From contig CAIIXF020000011.1 in NCBI GenBank assembly GCA_903813345.2, positions 15,545,754 to 15,609,753 on the forward strand: a DNA stretch of 64,000 bases. The letters run 5' to 3'. Positions 27,101 through 39,000 of the stretch are shown piece after piece. Made by a program: the position numbers and the translations under genes. Every line of letters starts with the position of its first letter. Position 1 is the stretch's first letter. The notes under the pieces were generated by a model, which worked only from the letters and a program-made list of their open reading frames with translations, ran no database searches and was not told where the DNA came from. Origin of the DNA: Owenia fusiformis (lineage: Eukaryota; Annelida; Polychaeta; Sabellida; Oweniidae).

Positions 27101-27263
27101 CTATCTGTATAAAATAATAAATCTACCATTAGTCAGATATATTCTTCAAACATTCAGGTTCGTAGTATGCAAGTATGAGTGTGTTATCATCTTTACACAT
27201 CGCTAATTACTAATAATTATGAAGAAAAATTTACCTTTCGCCGTTACCCGCCATTTTTTCCAT
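15149..27263 (-). CDS. PWWP3/MUM1-like protein with C-terminal F-box/LRR
   Basis: Core exons in transcript order: 27263-27235, 25701-25570, 25128-25058, 24773-24709, 24424-24397 (28 nt), 21552-21433, 21243-21125, 20834-20699, 20372-20241, then cassettes 19895-19833, 19421-19359, 18613-18551, then terminal exon 15822-15149. Phases agree throughout; about 501 aa without and 564 aa with the three cassettes. The start is ATG in ACCATGG, followed by AAAATGGCGG. Exons 2-3 read as a degenerate PWWP fold (FIWAVLPG, KWPVKVLD, PFHYESKEIY). Exons 4-8 resemble the C-terminal part of PWWP3A/MUM1, especially LVLIPEFAIHHAMSMKG. The last exon opens with a canonical F-box (LPPEAIVHVLHYLS...VCSCF...LW) and then leucine-rich repeats (LQWLELDGC, LEILSLSRCENITDDDL). 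A chromatin-linked SCF substrate adaptor would fit, but that is inference. Two adjacent genes cannot be excluded without transcripts. Confidence 0.7.
17475..18350. mobile_element. PIF/Harbinger-like MITE, TTA target
   Basis: The ends GGGGCGGTATCAAAATATCA (left) and, inverted, GGGGCGGCTTCAAAATATCA (right) keep similarity for about 55 bp. They are flanked by TTA at 17472-17474 and 18351-18353. Length is 876 bp including a nested element. A 3-bp TTA duplication is the PIF/Harbinger hallmark. No Harbinger transposase frame is visible. Confidence 0.82.
17754..18242. mobile_element. TA-flanked element nested in the Harbinger-like MITE
   Basis: CTGTACTCCGG at the left is mirrored by CCGGAGTACAG at the right, each flanked by TA. 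The interior is rich in TCGCGAA/GCGAAATT motifs. A plus-strand frame at about 17935-18174 includes HYSDSERAKIARYALIHGN, which resembles a helix-turn-helix block seen in some transposon-derived proteins, so it may be the remnant of a coding region. Length is 489 bp. The Tc1/mariner superfamily is inferred only from the TA flanks. Confidence 0.72.
18551..20300 (-). repeat. Downstream array of the 63-nt exon cassette
   Basis: Exon copies at 18551-18613, 19359-19421 and 19833-19895, plus a fourth copy forming the 3' part of exon 20241-20372. Each 63-nt copy starts after TTTCAG, ends before GTATGT and is phase 1-1. Each encodes a version of TPDEPSNTLNTTDQITEITL. Flanking intron is duplicated too: the blocks near 19080-19350 and 19560-19830 are nearly identical, giving units of about 480 bp. 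Copies differ by a few codons (the 19833 copy reads ETPDEPSDTL and QIAEITL). Any number can be joined or skipped without a frameshift. Confidence 0.88.
21660..23287 (-). repeat. Upstream array: three 545-bp units with the exon cassette
   Basis: Three nearly identical 545-bp units carry the 63-nt cassette at 21876-21938, 22421-22483 and 22966-23028, each with intact acceptor (TTTCAG) and donor (GTATGT). The array lies in the intron between the 28-nt exon (24397-24424, ends in phase 1) and exon 21433-21552 (starts in phase 1). The cassettes are therefore spliceable in frame here also. Their peptide carries LHTT, like the copy in exon 20241-20372. Each unit joins about 165 bp of cassette plus flank to local intron sequence. 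An 83-residue plus-strand frame in each unit is a shadow. Confidence 0.9.
23120..23640. repeat. ~110-bp tandem repeat
   Basis: The block CTTAAATGAACCCATTATGA recurs at about 23172, 23281, 23391 and 23501 with period about 110 bp, decaying toward 23640. The first unit is the tail of the last 545-bp unit, so this smaller array was probably the source of that segment. It is intronic. Confidence 0.85.
25702..27234. other. First intron of the PWWP/F-box gene
   Basis: AT-rich. I see no repeat with clear ends and no convincing exon; the short frames look like chance. Confidence 0.55.
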
Positions 27264-27446
27264 GGTTTCATATAATTCAATCAAAGGTCACTGGGTCACA
27301 TAGTAACTATTTTCGCTGAAACTAATTTAATCTGAGACTAATATACTCTAAATATTATTATTTCGATTTCTTTGTCCAGAGATCAACTATAGAGTGCATA
27401 ATTAATATTATACGCCTTATTTTTATCATTTTCATATCACCAACGT

Positions 27447-27470
27447 CCGCCATTTTGTAAGTCATGTGAC
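27447..27470 (-). promoter_or_regulatory. Probable promoter motifs of the PWWP/F-box gene
   Basis: About 190 bp upstream of the start codon, CCGCCATTTT (a YY1-type site read on the minus strand as AAAATGGCGG) lies next to GTCATGTGAC, an E-box of M-box type. The coding start itself overlaps a second AAAATGGCGG. There is no TATA box. YY1-like sites at starts are common in broadly expressed animal genes. Confidence 0.5.
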
Positions 27471-27763
27471 CTTATCACAGTGACCCTGCTGCCGCAAGAT
27501 TAATATATTCTTCCGCGCTCGACGTTTGCACTAACCGAAGCTCTGCCAGATGACGTTTTATGAATTTGAAATGTAATGCTGTCATACAATTTACATGTCA
27601 GAATCATTAAAATTCGTCTGACAGGGTTCGGTTTGCATAGCGGGCAGAGTGCACTTCTTGCAGCGCGCATTATTATTAGCGGTGATTCGGTAAAAAGCCC
27701 GGGAAAATGCTTTTCAAATAGAGGGCAGGACTGTCTAGAAATGTCCAAAATTGGACCATGGAC

Positions 27764-30189
<2,426 letters not shown>

Positions 30190-31799
30190 ACTCGTCTAGT
30201 CGAGTCTACCTTCAAAATTCAAAGTTTATGTGATACGGGTGAGAAAATGTCGTCGGAATTTATAAAGATTTTCAGTTCAATCTTCATTAGAGTGTCGACC
30301 AAATGACGCAGTAGAACGTTTCATGCGAGATAAAAAATAGTGCGATCTATCATACTAAGAATTAAATAGTAGCAATATATCAAGTAAATAATATTATCAT
30401 TATTTTAATTTTTTATCATTGATTCGATAATTTGTCATAAAAATAGAATCCACCAACTCCTATTTTATACTTTTTATAATGTGGTTTTAAGCGCGGAGTA
30501 ATCTATGAGGTCAGAAGGTCAAAACAAGTGCTCGTGACGTATACAATATGGGCGAATTCAATGTGGATCCGGCAAAAAATTGAATCAGTAATAAAGTAGA
30601 TATCTACGGCTAATATGTAAGTACGTGCCTTATATTACCATATGTTTTTAATCAATACCGAGGGTCTATATCCACATATTGTCAATTCAATCAGATCTAC
30701 AGTATTGTTGTACTTTTTTCTCAAATATGTGATGCAATTTTTTTTCAAACTCAACAAAATCATATCAAAAATAAAATCATAAAAACCCTGCAACTGGTTT
30801 GCCTAATGTCTTGAAAATGTCACTAAACTGATCATTTGGAAAATTTATTTATTCATAACCCCCCTGTACTGTATACAGCCTGCACTTATTTGGCTTTGAC
30901 GATTAGATCTAAACCAAATCAGACCATGGGCAACATCTACACTATCGAATCGAACAGATATGTGCAATTGAACTGATAGCATTTGATTTGGTAAATTGGA
31001 TAAAGAAGAAGAAGATTAGATAATTGAGATGACAGATACACCGTATGGAAGACTGAATTGACAGGTACGAAACTGAGTTGATGGTGAACAGTAAATAAAA
31101 TGACAGCTCTCAAATTGAGATGACATGTATCAGAGAATGACATGACGGGTACCATATACTGAGATGAGGACACTATTTTTCAATCTTTTGCCAGTAGCTG
31201 GTTCCAAGGTCTTGGACTATGATTCACCATTATTTTATGCGATGATATATCTCATATAATTTCTGGAAAAGAACAGATAGTACATGGTAATAAGTGGAAT
31301 TGACTGAAAAGAATTTGTTCTCAGGACTACTCTTAGGATCTGTTCTGGTGCCTATGTAAAAGATATGTCTACAGCATGGGAAGAACATTGTATTTGTATT
31401 TTGTAAGTCACTAGACAGAGTCATAAAGCTAAAACTGTCTGAGATACTGACATCAGTCACTCGCTTTCAATTCCAAAATGTTCAATACTGGGACACATGA
31501 TCCATCCATCCATCTCCTTTCATTTCATTCCAAGTAGAACAAATGATGTTAAGGCTGGAACCATTTTTAGGTGGTCTCGATCTGTCTAACATGTAAGTGA
31601 ATAAAAATGTATGTGAGTGAAAAACTTCAGGTTGATTTGAAGCAAGTTGAGCCCTGCAAAGGGATGTCCATCAATATCGTAAATTAACAGATACTAACTC
31701 TTTATACTTTTGCTTCAATAATTTATTCTTAAATATTCAAGCATTACATCATATATCATACTATAACTTACATTCAAATATTATAGTCTTACTCTATAG
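30190..31799. other. Intergenic between two minus-strand genes
   Basis: Contains the presumed promoter of the BRWD-type module near 30190-30560, without TATA or other clear motifs. From about 30950 to 31170 there is a loose GAATTGACAGGTAC/GAGATGACATG-type degenerate repeat. No coding frame. Confidence 0.55.
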
Positions 31800-34307
31800 T
31801 TATACCAAATCTGTAAAATGCATTGCCATAGTAACAGTATACGATGTTGAAAATACCATTTCTAGACCACGTAATGTCCCATGTCCATATTTGTTAGATA
31901 ATATTTCTGCCCCAAAGGTAACAAAACCATCCACAACATAGAATGGCTCCAATGGATGAGCTTCAATGATATCAGGCTCTTCTGTGAAGTCACATTCATT
32001 GTTAGATAGAAGTAAGTGGACTATGAATACTGATCCACCTTTTGGTATTGTCCCATTCCATTGACCTACATTTAAAAAAAATTATCTCAACAAGTTCAGC
32101 ACAATTTCCAGGCATCTGGCCAATGTCAGGATTCTCTGTATACTATGGTTCTCTTAGGGAATCAGTGATCTTCCCAGTATTTTTTCTCACAGTCTCAAGT
32201 GGGTGCAAAATTCTCATTTTCACAATTCAGACCAAAATTGGTCAAAATATGCCATTTTTTATGATTTTTCTTATTTTTGAGTGGGTGCAAATGGATTTTC
32301 AGGTGGGTGCATGACTATTTTCAAAATCTCAGGTGGGCTTAATGCTGGGGAGATCACTGGGAATAGTGACAATGTCCAGTTATTTACAATTGTGAAATGG
32401 AGTTAGTTTTGTTGAGGGAGAGGGGTAAATAAGGTTTCAATAGCGAATTGATGTTGATTTTTGATTTTGTGATGATTTTTTTAATATACAAGTGAAAGAC
32501 AAATCAACATTTAAATGACTATAATTGGACACCCATAGCTATCTCACTTTTCATTCTGATACTCAATGTTACTCATCACCTTTTAGAACTGTGAAAGTTG
32601 ATAGAGGAGAACGTTTTCAGGATTGTCCGAAATGGGACAAGTCAGGTTTCGTAATAGAACACAGAAACCCTTCCATGGTTAACCTTTCAATTCAGGAGCG
32701 TAAAAACCCAGTTGACCTCTTCAACAAATAGGTTAAAAAATCTGTTAAGTTTACTTCCGCACTTTGAGGGTCAAACTTTTACATCCTTTTTATGTCACCA
32801 CCAAAAAGTGGTGACATGTTGTTATGGTCTCCTTTTTTTTGACGGCGGTTGGCGATCGGCGTCTGTAACAAATTTTCACAGCTTCCAATAACTTAACAAA
32901 TACTGTTTAGACTGACTTCACATCTTTTCAAAATCATCTACAGTGTACATGTTTCCAGAAATTTAAATCTGCCTAAATATTTAAGATTTGACCTTTAATG
33001 ACCTTTTCAAGGTAAGAAAAGGTTAAACAGGTCTTTTTACAACTTGCTTCAAATTGATCAATTTTTTTTTCAAATCATCTACAAGTTATCAGAAGTTCAA
33101 ATCTGACTCGAGATTTGACCTTCAATGACCTTCTCAAGGTCAAAAAAGGTCAAAATGGTTTTTTTTCAACTTGCTTCAAATTGACCCTATTTTTTCAAAA
33201 TCATCTACAAGTTGTCAGAAGTTCAAATCTGATTTGAGATTTGACATTCAATGACCTTCACAAGGTCAAAAAGGTCTTTTTTCAACTTGCTTCAAATTGA
33301 CCAATTCTTTTTTCAAAATCATCTACAAGTTATCAGAAGTTAAAATCTGACTTTAGATTTGAGGTTTTACCTTCAATGACCTTCTCAAGGTAAAAAGGGT
33401 ATTTTTTCAACTTGCTTCAAATTGACCAACTTTTAAACTTTTTTACAACTTGTAACATAGAATATAAAAAAATCTTAAATTTTCAGGAGCTACCCAACTT
33501 CCAACTTGGTAGAATTAAGAAATGTGATATGGTTTACCTGTTGAGACCATAGATCTTTTGGCAGTTGAGATAAATCCAACTTCTCTTACATGGCTGTTCT
33601 TGTAGTATTTCACACGATGGTGTGGTGTATTTTCAGTGACTACTCTCAGGTTATTTTTCAATACAAACCCTGATACTGCGTAATCTCCTATCTCTACAGG
33701 TCGGCCCAGATACAATTGCTCATCTGTTATTGCGCTTACATCAACACCAAATCTTTCTTTCACAAATTCAACAAATTCTCTTCCTGAAATTGAATGTTTG
33801 TTAATGTACACTCCAGTATATGTATTTGAATTATTGTCCAAATACTATTAAGCTAGAAGAAAGTGCAGAAGGCTTTGGATAGACGGAGGCATTATCCATA
33901 TCCCCAGCCCCAAAAGAGTTTGTTCACTGGGATAATTTAGAGGAGCACATTGATATAATGACCTTGACCCTGGAGCATCCTAAATTGAAGGTCACAGCAG
34001 AGATAATATGACCTCAAGTCCTCAACTCACCTTTTCTGATGATTTTTCTTCTGGAATTGACACCATATAATTTCCAAGTTTTGTGAAAATTTTCAGAAGT
34101 GGTAAATAAAGCTGAAGGTTCTCCTTCTGCTAGAAATGATAATGTCCTCTCTCTTGTTGAATTAGTTGGGATCCCATCTACTGGCCTTTCTCTTATGCAT
34201 GATTTGCATTTTGCTGAATCAATAACATTCACAAATCTGATTAAGAAAATGCATAAAATGAATGTGTTACAGTAAGACAAATTCATGATCCTTTCTTCTC
34301 CATCCAA
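31800..34307 (-). CDS. Secreted protein of unknown family
   Basis: Three exons in transcript order: 34307-34031, 33783-33538, 32065-31800. All introns are phase 1 with GT-AG ends, giving 262 aa. An internal start at 34286 (MNLSYCNTF) would place a clean signal peptide at the very N-terminus: a hydrophobic core TFILCIFLIRFVNVIDS, then AKCKSC. Downstream there is no transmembrane segment. Recognisable stretches include GREFVEFVKERFGVD, LYLGRPVEIGDYAVSGF, NGTIPKGGSVFIVHLLLSNN (one N-glycosylation site) and YGHGTLRGLEMVF. Apart from the CxxC after the signal it is cysteine-poor. I do not recognise the family. Consistent frames across three exons and an intact signal peptide argue for a real gene. 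Confidence 0.72.
32163..32359. mobile_element. Small MITE, CAGTGATCTTCCCAG ends
   Basis: Terminal inverted repeats CAGTGATCTTCCCAG and CTGGGGAGATCACTG bound 197 bp. A related copy in opposite orientation is at 40938-41132; both carry AAAATTGGTC and CACCCAC-type blocks. Lies in the second intron of the secreted-protein gene. Confidence 0.72.
32792..33435. repeat. Hairpin plus ~120-bp AGGTCA-rich tandem repeat
   Basis: A perfect hairpin, ATGTCACCAC at 32792-32801 and GTGGTGACAT at 32808-32817, is followed by four diverged units of about 120-130 bp (about 32925-33435). Each unit contains AAAATCATCTACAAGTT and a TGACCTTCAATGACCTT block with a facing AAGGTCA. Intronic in the secreted-protein gene. 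Confidence 0.8.
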
Positions 34308-34922
34308 CTTCCAAGTACTTGTACTTTACATGATATTCATATGCATACTTAACAGAAAATCAGACCAATGTTAGATAATAAATAACATTTTATAGCTGTC
34401 ATTTTTTATTATGTCAAATGTTAACTTAAATAAAGATTTCATGTATTTGAACTTGGTAGAGCGTGTAAGCTATCATATTAGGCGTAAAGATGTTGTTTGT
34501 TTCACACTTGACGAATAGCCTGCTTCAGTTGTCACTAATTCAAGGTTGTTCATTTTCCTAAAGTTTCCCTAAACTAAAGGCTGAAACTATAAATTGTCTT
34601 GTTCTCCCATGCTACGGTATACAAATGTGGGCGAAGGTATTATCACCATTAATTTTTATCATTTTTGATAAATGGATACTGGATAGTTGCAATCATAGTT
34701 ATCCCAGCAAACATAGTTTGTGAGGGATATAGAAAAGCAATTTGTCCATCCGTTTTGTAAAAAATGTGATACTGATTGTTGGATTTGGCTCAAATTGTAT
34801 AGGCTGATGCCTAATAACAAACAATACCTGTCAAAAAAGAGTTTTCAAGATGGCTGCTGAATTTAAAATGGCTGCCGCTTTTTGGGAAACAAACTTTGAT
34901 TACTTGAATACCAGATTTCAAT
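34308..34922. other. Divergent intergenic interval
   Basis: Separates the minus-strand secreted-protein gene from the plus-strand DHDDS region. Its right end has ATGGCTGCTGAATTTAAAAT/AATGGCTGCCGC motifs like those of the dispersed satellites. A DHDDS 5' noncoding exon must lie here or farther upstream, because every duplicated start exon keeps a splice acceptor, but I cannot place it. Confidence 0.5.
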
Positions 34923-36003
34923 CCTATACCCAGACATGTAGCATTACCTTATTTAGCATTGTCATTTCTATTTCCAGTAAGATGTCAGTGCTAGGAGAAA
35001 AGAGCAAAATAGACACTTGGTACCACCGATTGTGTCAACGTGTCCTCAAAGCAGGTCCTATACCCAGACATGTAGCATTACCTTATTTAGAATTGTCATT
35101 TCTATTTCCAGTAAGATGTCTGTGCTGGGAAAAAAGAGCAAAATAGACACTTGGTACCACAGGTTGTGTCAACGTGTCCTCAAAGCAGGTCCTATATCCA
35201 GATATGTAGTATTACCTTATTTAGAACTGTCATTTCTATTTCCAGTAAGATGTCTGTGCTTGGAGAAAAGAGCAAGATAGACACATGGTACCATAGGTTG
35301 TTACCCTTTGCATTCGTTTGACTTCACTTCTTAAAAGAGAGCTTCGTCTTCACTCTTTCAAACCAAAATAAACCTGTGAATTCACCGCGCCAATCAGTGT
35401 TCGTCGGCCAAATTTGACCGACGTTCTATATATGGTCATTCCTTCTGACGTCATTGTTGGGCCCGGAATTGACCAATGACATGCGCATATTTAATTAGAA
35501 CGCATTTGGCGTATGTTTCTTCAAGCTCGCTGATTGGTGGAAGAAAGGTCAGCGCGTAGGTCAAAAATGATTTATTACCAAAACTGCCACCGGTACCCGT
35601 AGTGGGGGCGGGGCTACTAAATTGTAATATGGTCTCTACTAGGCAGAGTGTAGTTTAACTAGACTCTGCATGCAGGGTAATAGGTTGTGTCAACGTGTCC
35701 TCAAAGCAGGCCCTATACCCAGACATGTAGCATCACCTTATTTAGAACTGTCATTTCTATTTCCAGTAAGATGTCTGTGCTAGGAGAAAAGAGCAAAATA
35801 GACACTTGGTACCATAGGTTGTGACAACGTGTCCTCAAAGCAGGCCCTGTACCCAGACATGTAGCATTACCTTATTTAGAATTGTCATTTCTATTTCCAG
35901 TAAGATGTCTGTGCTAGGAGAAAAGAGCAAGATAGACACTTGGTACCATAGGTTGTGTCAGCGTGTCCTCAAAGCAGGTCCTGTACCCAGACATGTAGCA
36001 TTT
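34923..36003 (+). repeat. 134-bp tandem duplication of the DHDDS start exon
   Basis: Five units, each with an acceptor (CTATTTCCAG), the start codon and about 30 codons of DHDDS. ATGs are at 34982, 35116, 35250, 35771 and 35905. Spacing is 134 bp except between the third and fourth, where a 379-bp hAT-type MITE has inserted. Only the last copy continues into the catalytic domain ([11 protein letters not shown]). In the other four the frame runs from PRHVA into LPYLELSFLF and then ends, because 134 is not a multiple of three. Units are over 90% alike by eye, so the duplication is young. Confidence 0.93.
35301..35679. mobile_element. hAT-type MITE with perfect 8-bp target duplication
   Basis: A 379-bp insertion bounded by TTACCCTTTGCATTCG and, inverted, TACCCTGCATGCAG. 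It is flanked by the 8-bp duplication ATAGGTTG at 35293-35300 and 35680-35687. An 8-bp duplication is the hAT hallmark. It interrupts the third unit of the DHDDS start-exon repeat. A shorter relative lies at 41614-41701. Confidence 0.88.
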
Positions 36004-39000
36004 ATTATGGATGGCAATAGAAGGTTTGCCAAGAAGCAACATATAGAAAGAGCAGAGGGACATGTTAAAGGATTTGATAAACTTGCTGAGGTATAGTATA
36101 TGGTTGGTAAAACTTGTTTTGATGGTTGCAATGTTTTACATTTGAAAACAAGATGGAAAAGAGTGTTATTGTTTATAATGTTTAACATTCAACATTGTAC
36201 AGAATTTGCAGAAAACAGAAATTCTGAAATTGTATTAGGATTTACTCCAATATTTGAGAGCACTTGTACAAGGGCCGATCAAAAAGTTTCTTACCGTTGG
36301 CTCTCAATAAGAGGAGTTGGAAGCTCAAACTTTAACATGAGACAGGATAGTTAGTTTGCTTGAAACTGTACAAGTTTCATATACATTGGTTTATTGGTAG
36401 TGACACAGTCAATTCATATTTTCAATGACAAAGTTAGGTTGAGCAGCGTTTTTGAAATTTACCAACATTGTTTCAAACCTCTCGTACGAAGGCCTTAAAC
36501 ATGTGTTTTTGGATTGAGTAGACAGATATAGGAAGTGCATTGCAACTGGGGTTGAATATTTTGAATGAGAATGAATATTAGCAGAAAAACTAATTAAACA
36601 TGATTAAACTACAGTCTGTTGATAGATGACACTACTTGGTGTTAGAAATTTCCAAAACTGCAGCTTAGCACAATTTTTTTGATAAAAAACGCTGCTCCAC
36701 CTAATTCAATCATTGAAGATATGTATTGACTCTGTGTCACTACCAATGAACCAATTTAAATGAAACTCAGACAGTCTCAAGCAAACTTACTACCCTGTCT
36801 TATGTAAACGTTTGAGTATCCAACTCCTTTTATTATAAAATCTAGAGCCAACGTTGAGAAACTTTTTGATCGGCCCTTGTAAAATTTTCATGACAAATCA
36901 CATCTACAAAAATATTTGTATTATTTGTTAATTACTTGCTTTGTATTTCAGACGCTAGATTGGTGTTTAAGGTTAGGAATCACTGAGGTTACTGTTTATG
37001 CCTTCAGCATTGAAAACTTCAAACGTTCCAAAGAAGAAGTAGAAGGTTTAATGGAATTGGCCAAACAAAAGTTTACCAGACTTTTACAAGAAAGGTAAGT
37101 ATTTTATGGAGGACATCCTGTCTATAGTGTCTAATGTTCACCTCAAGAAAAAAACTGTTTGCACTGAGGATCATCTTCCTTTAATCAGCTCATATCAGCG
37201 CACAAACCAATATCCTTCATGCATATGTTTATATTTTATAAGATATTGAGTCAACATGAAGTATGTGTTATTATCGGTATATAGTGAAGCCCTCTGTCTG
37301 TCCCTCCATCCGTTAGTCAGTCCGTCCGTCCGTCCAGGCAATTACTCAAATACTGTTGGCCCGATTTTGTTCATATTGTGTACACATATACCCTATGGGG
37401 GTACAAGTTCTACTCGAAAGCCGATTTTCAAAATGGCCACTCATTTGAAATGTTGGCCATTTTAGTGCAGATTTTACAGTAATTTAGGTGCAATATGTAA
37501 AATAGTAATAGCAACATGTTTTAAATGTAAAAAAATTATTTAGGACAGTAATAAAGCTATAAATGTAGATATTAAAAAGCACATGGCAGCCATCTTGAAA
37601 AATGGCGGCCTTTACTCGTTATTTTAGAATATTTGCTGTACATCGAAAAGTAGTGGAGCGATTTTCTTCATATTTGGTATGTGAATACTATAAACATGGC
37701 ACACTGTTTAATGACACTTTTGGTAGAAAGTGGCCATTTTGAAAATGGCTGCTATTTTGCTATATACTTTGTTTGTAAAAATGCCAGCCATGTCTGTTCG
37801 ATGGGATTTGTAACGCTTTGGCGTTGCTTTTGTCTAGTTAAACACTGTTCAAAATCAATGAATCAAATTAGTTAATATTTGTAATAATATCATCATCGAG
37901 CGTTTCTTAATTTTTTGAGCATCACACAACATTGCAGATGGCTCAGATATTTTGTTTTTAGCTCCATTGACCTACCATGGGGATATCATCAGATATCAAT
38001 ATATGATGATATCCCCATGTTAAATCAATTTTCTGAAAATTACATGACCTCTATTTTCTTCTCTTTTGCAGGGAGTTGATAGAAAAACATGATGTTTGTG
38101 TCAGAGTGATAGGAGATATCACCATGCTGCCTTCAGATGTACAAGAGGTCGTGGCTGAGGCTGTCTACATATCTAGAAACAATAAAAAGTTAGTATAATT
38201 GATGAATACGTTCAGATTGACTCAAATATACAAAAACCAATGGTTTATAGGCATAATATTTCTAGATGGAAAAATGTTTGAATATCGCTAATCTGTCATT
38301 TACTGCCAATAGATTAAAAATGTACTTTAGGAGGTTACATTTTTTTGACATTCCTTATGAATTATTTTTTTCTCATCATTTTAATGAATAAGTTTCTATT
38401 TTCTCAAGCTCTTTGCATTAAATTCAATGGTATATTTAATTGTAAAAATACCACGATATCACAATACCACAAGAACCTCAAAAAGGTAAATTACAAGTTA
38501 TATTACAAATAATGAAGTGTACATAGTGTAAAGATCCTTTCTCCTGTGTTTCACGTATAGACATTTTCTGTATTTCCAGAGCTATCCTCAATGTCTGTCT
38601 CGCCTATACATCTAGAGATGAGATCTGTAATGCAATGAGGGAATGTGCAGAAGGAGTAGAGCTAGGGATCATAAAAGATAGGTTGGTATTTATGTTTTAA
38701 GTATGTTGCCCTAATTTGGATGTTGTTTCTTATTTAGACTGAAAAGTCTGCCAGCTTTTTTTGCCAGCTTTTGACATTTTATTACATTCACATGCAACAG
38801 TTGATGCTCCTTTTAGTAAAATTAGATTAGAGATTAGATTAGATTAGAGATCATTCCTTCACGTTTTAAAACAATTTTTGTGTAAATTGGATGAACATTT
38901 TTCAACAAAGAGCAATTTTAGTGAAATATTTCTGACAGATTTTCTTGTCACTCCGGGTTTAAAGGTCGTTTCTTAGGTGACGAGAAATCTCGTCACTCCT

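Noticed and set aside
34850-35280. Separate plus-strand genes of about 87-98 residues
   Set aside because: They read through the tandem copies of the DHDDS start exon and the intervening intronic sequence.
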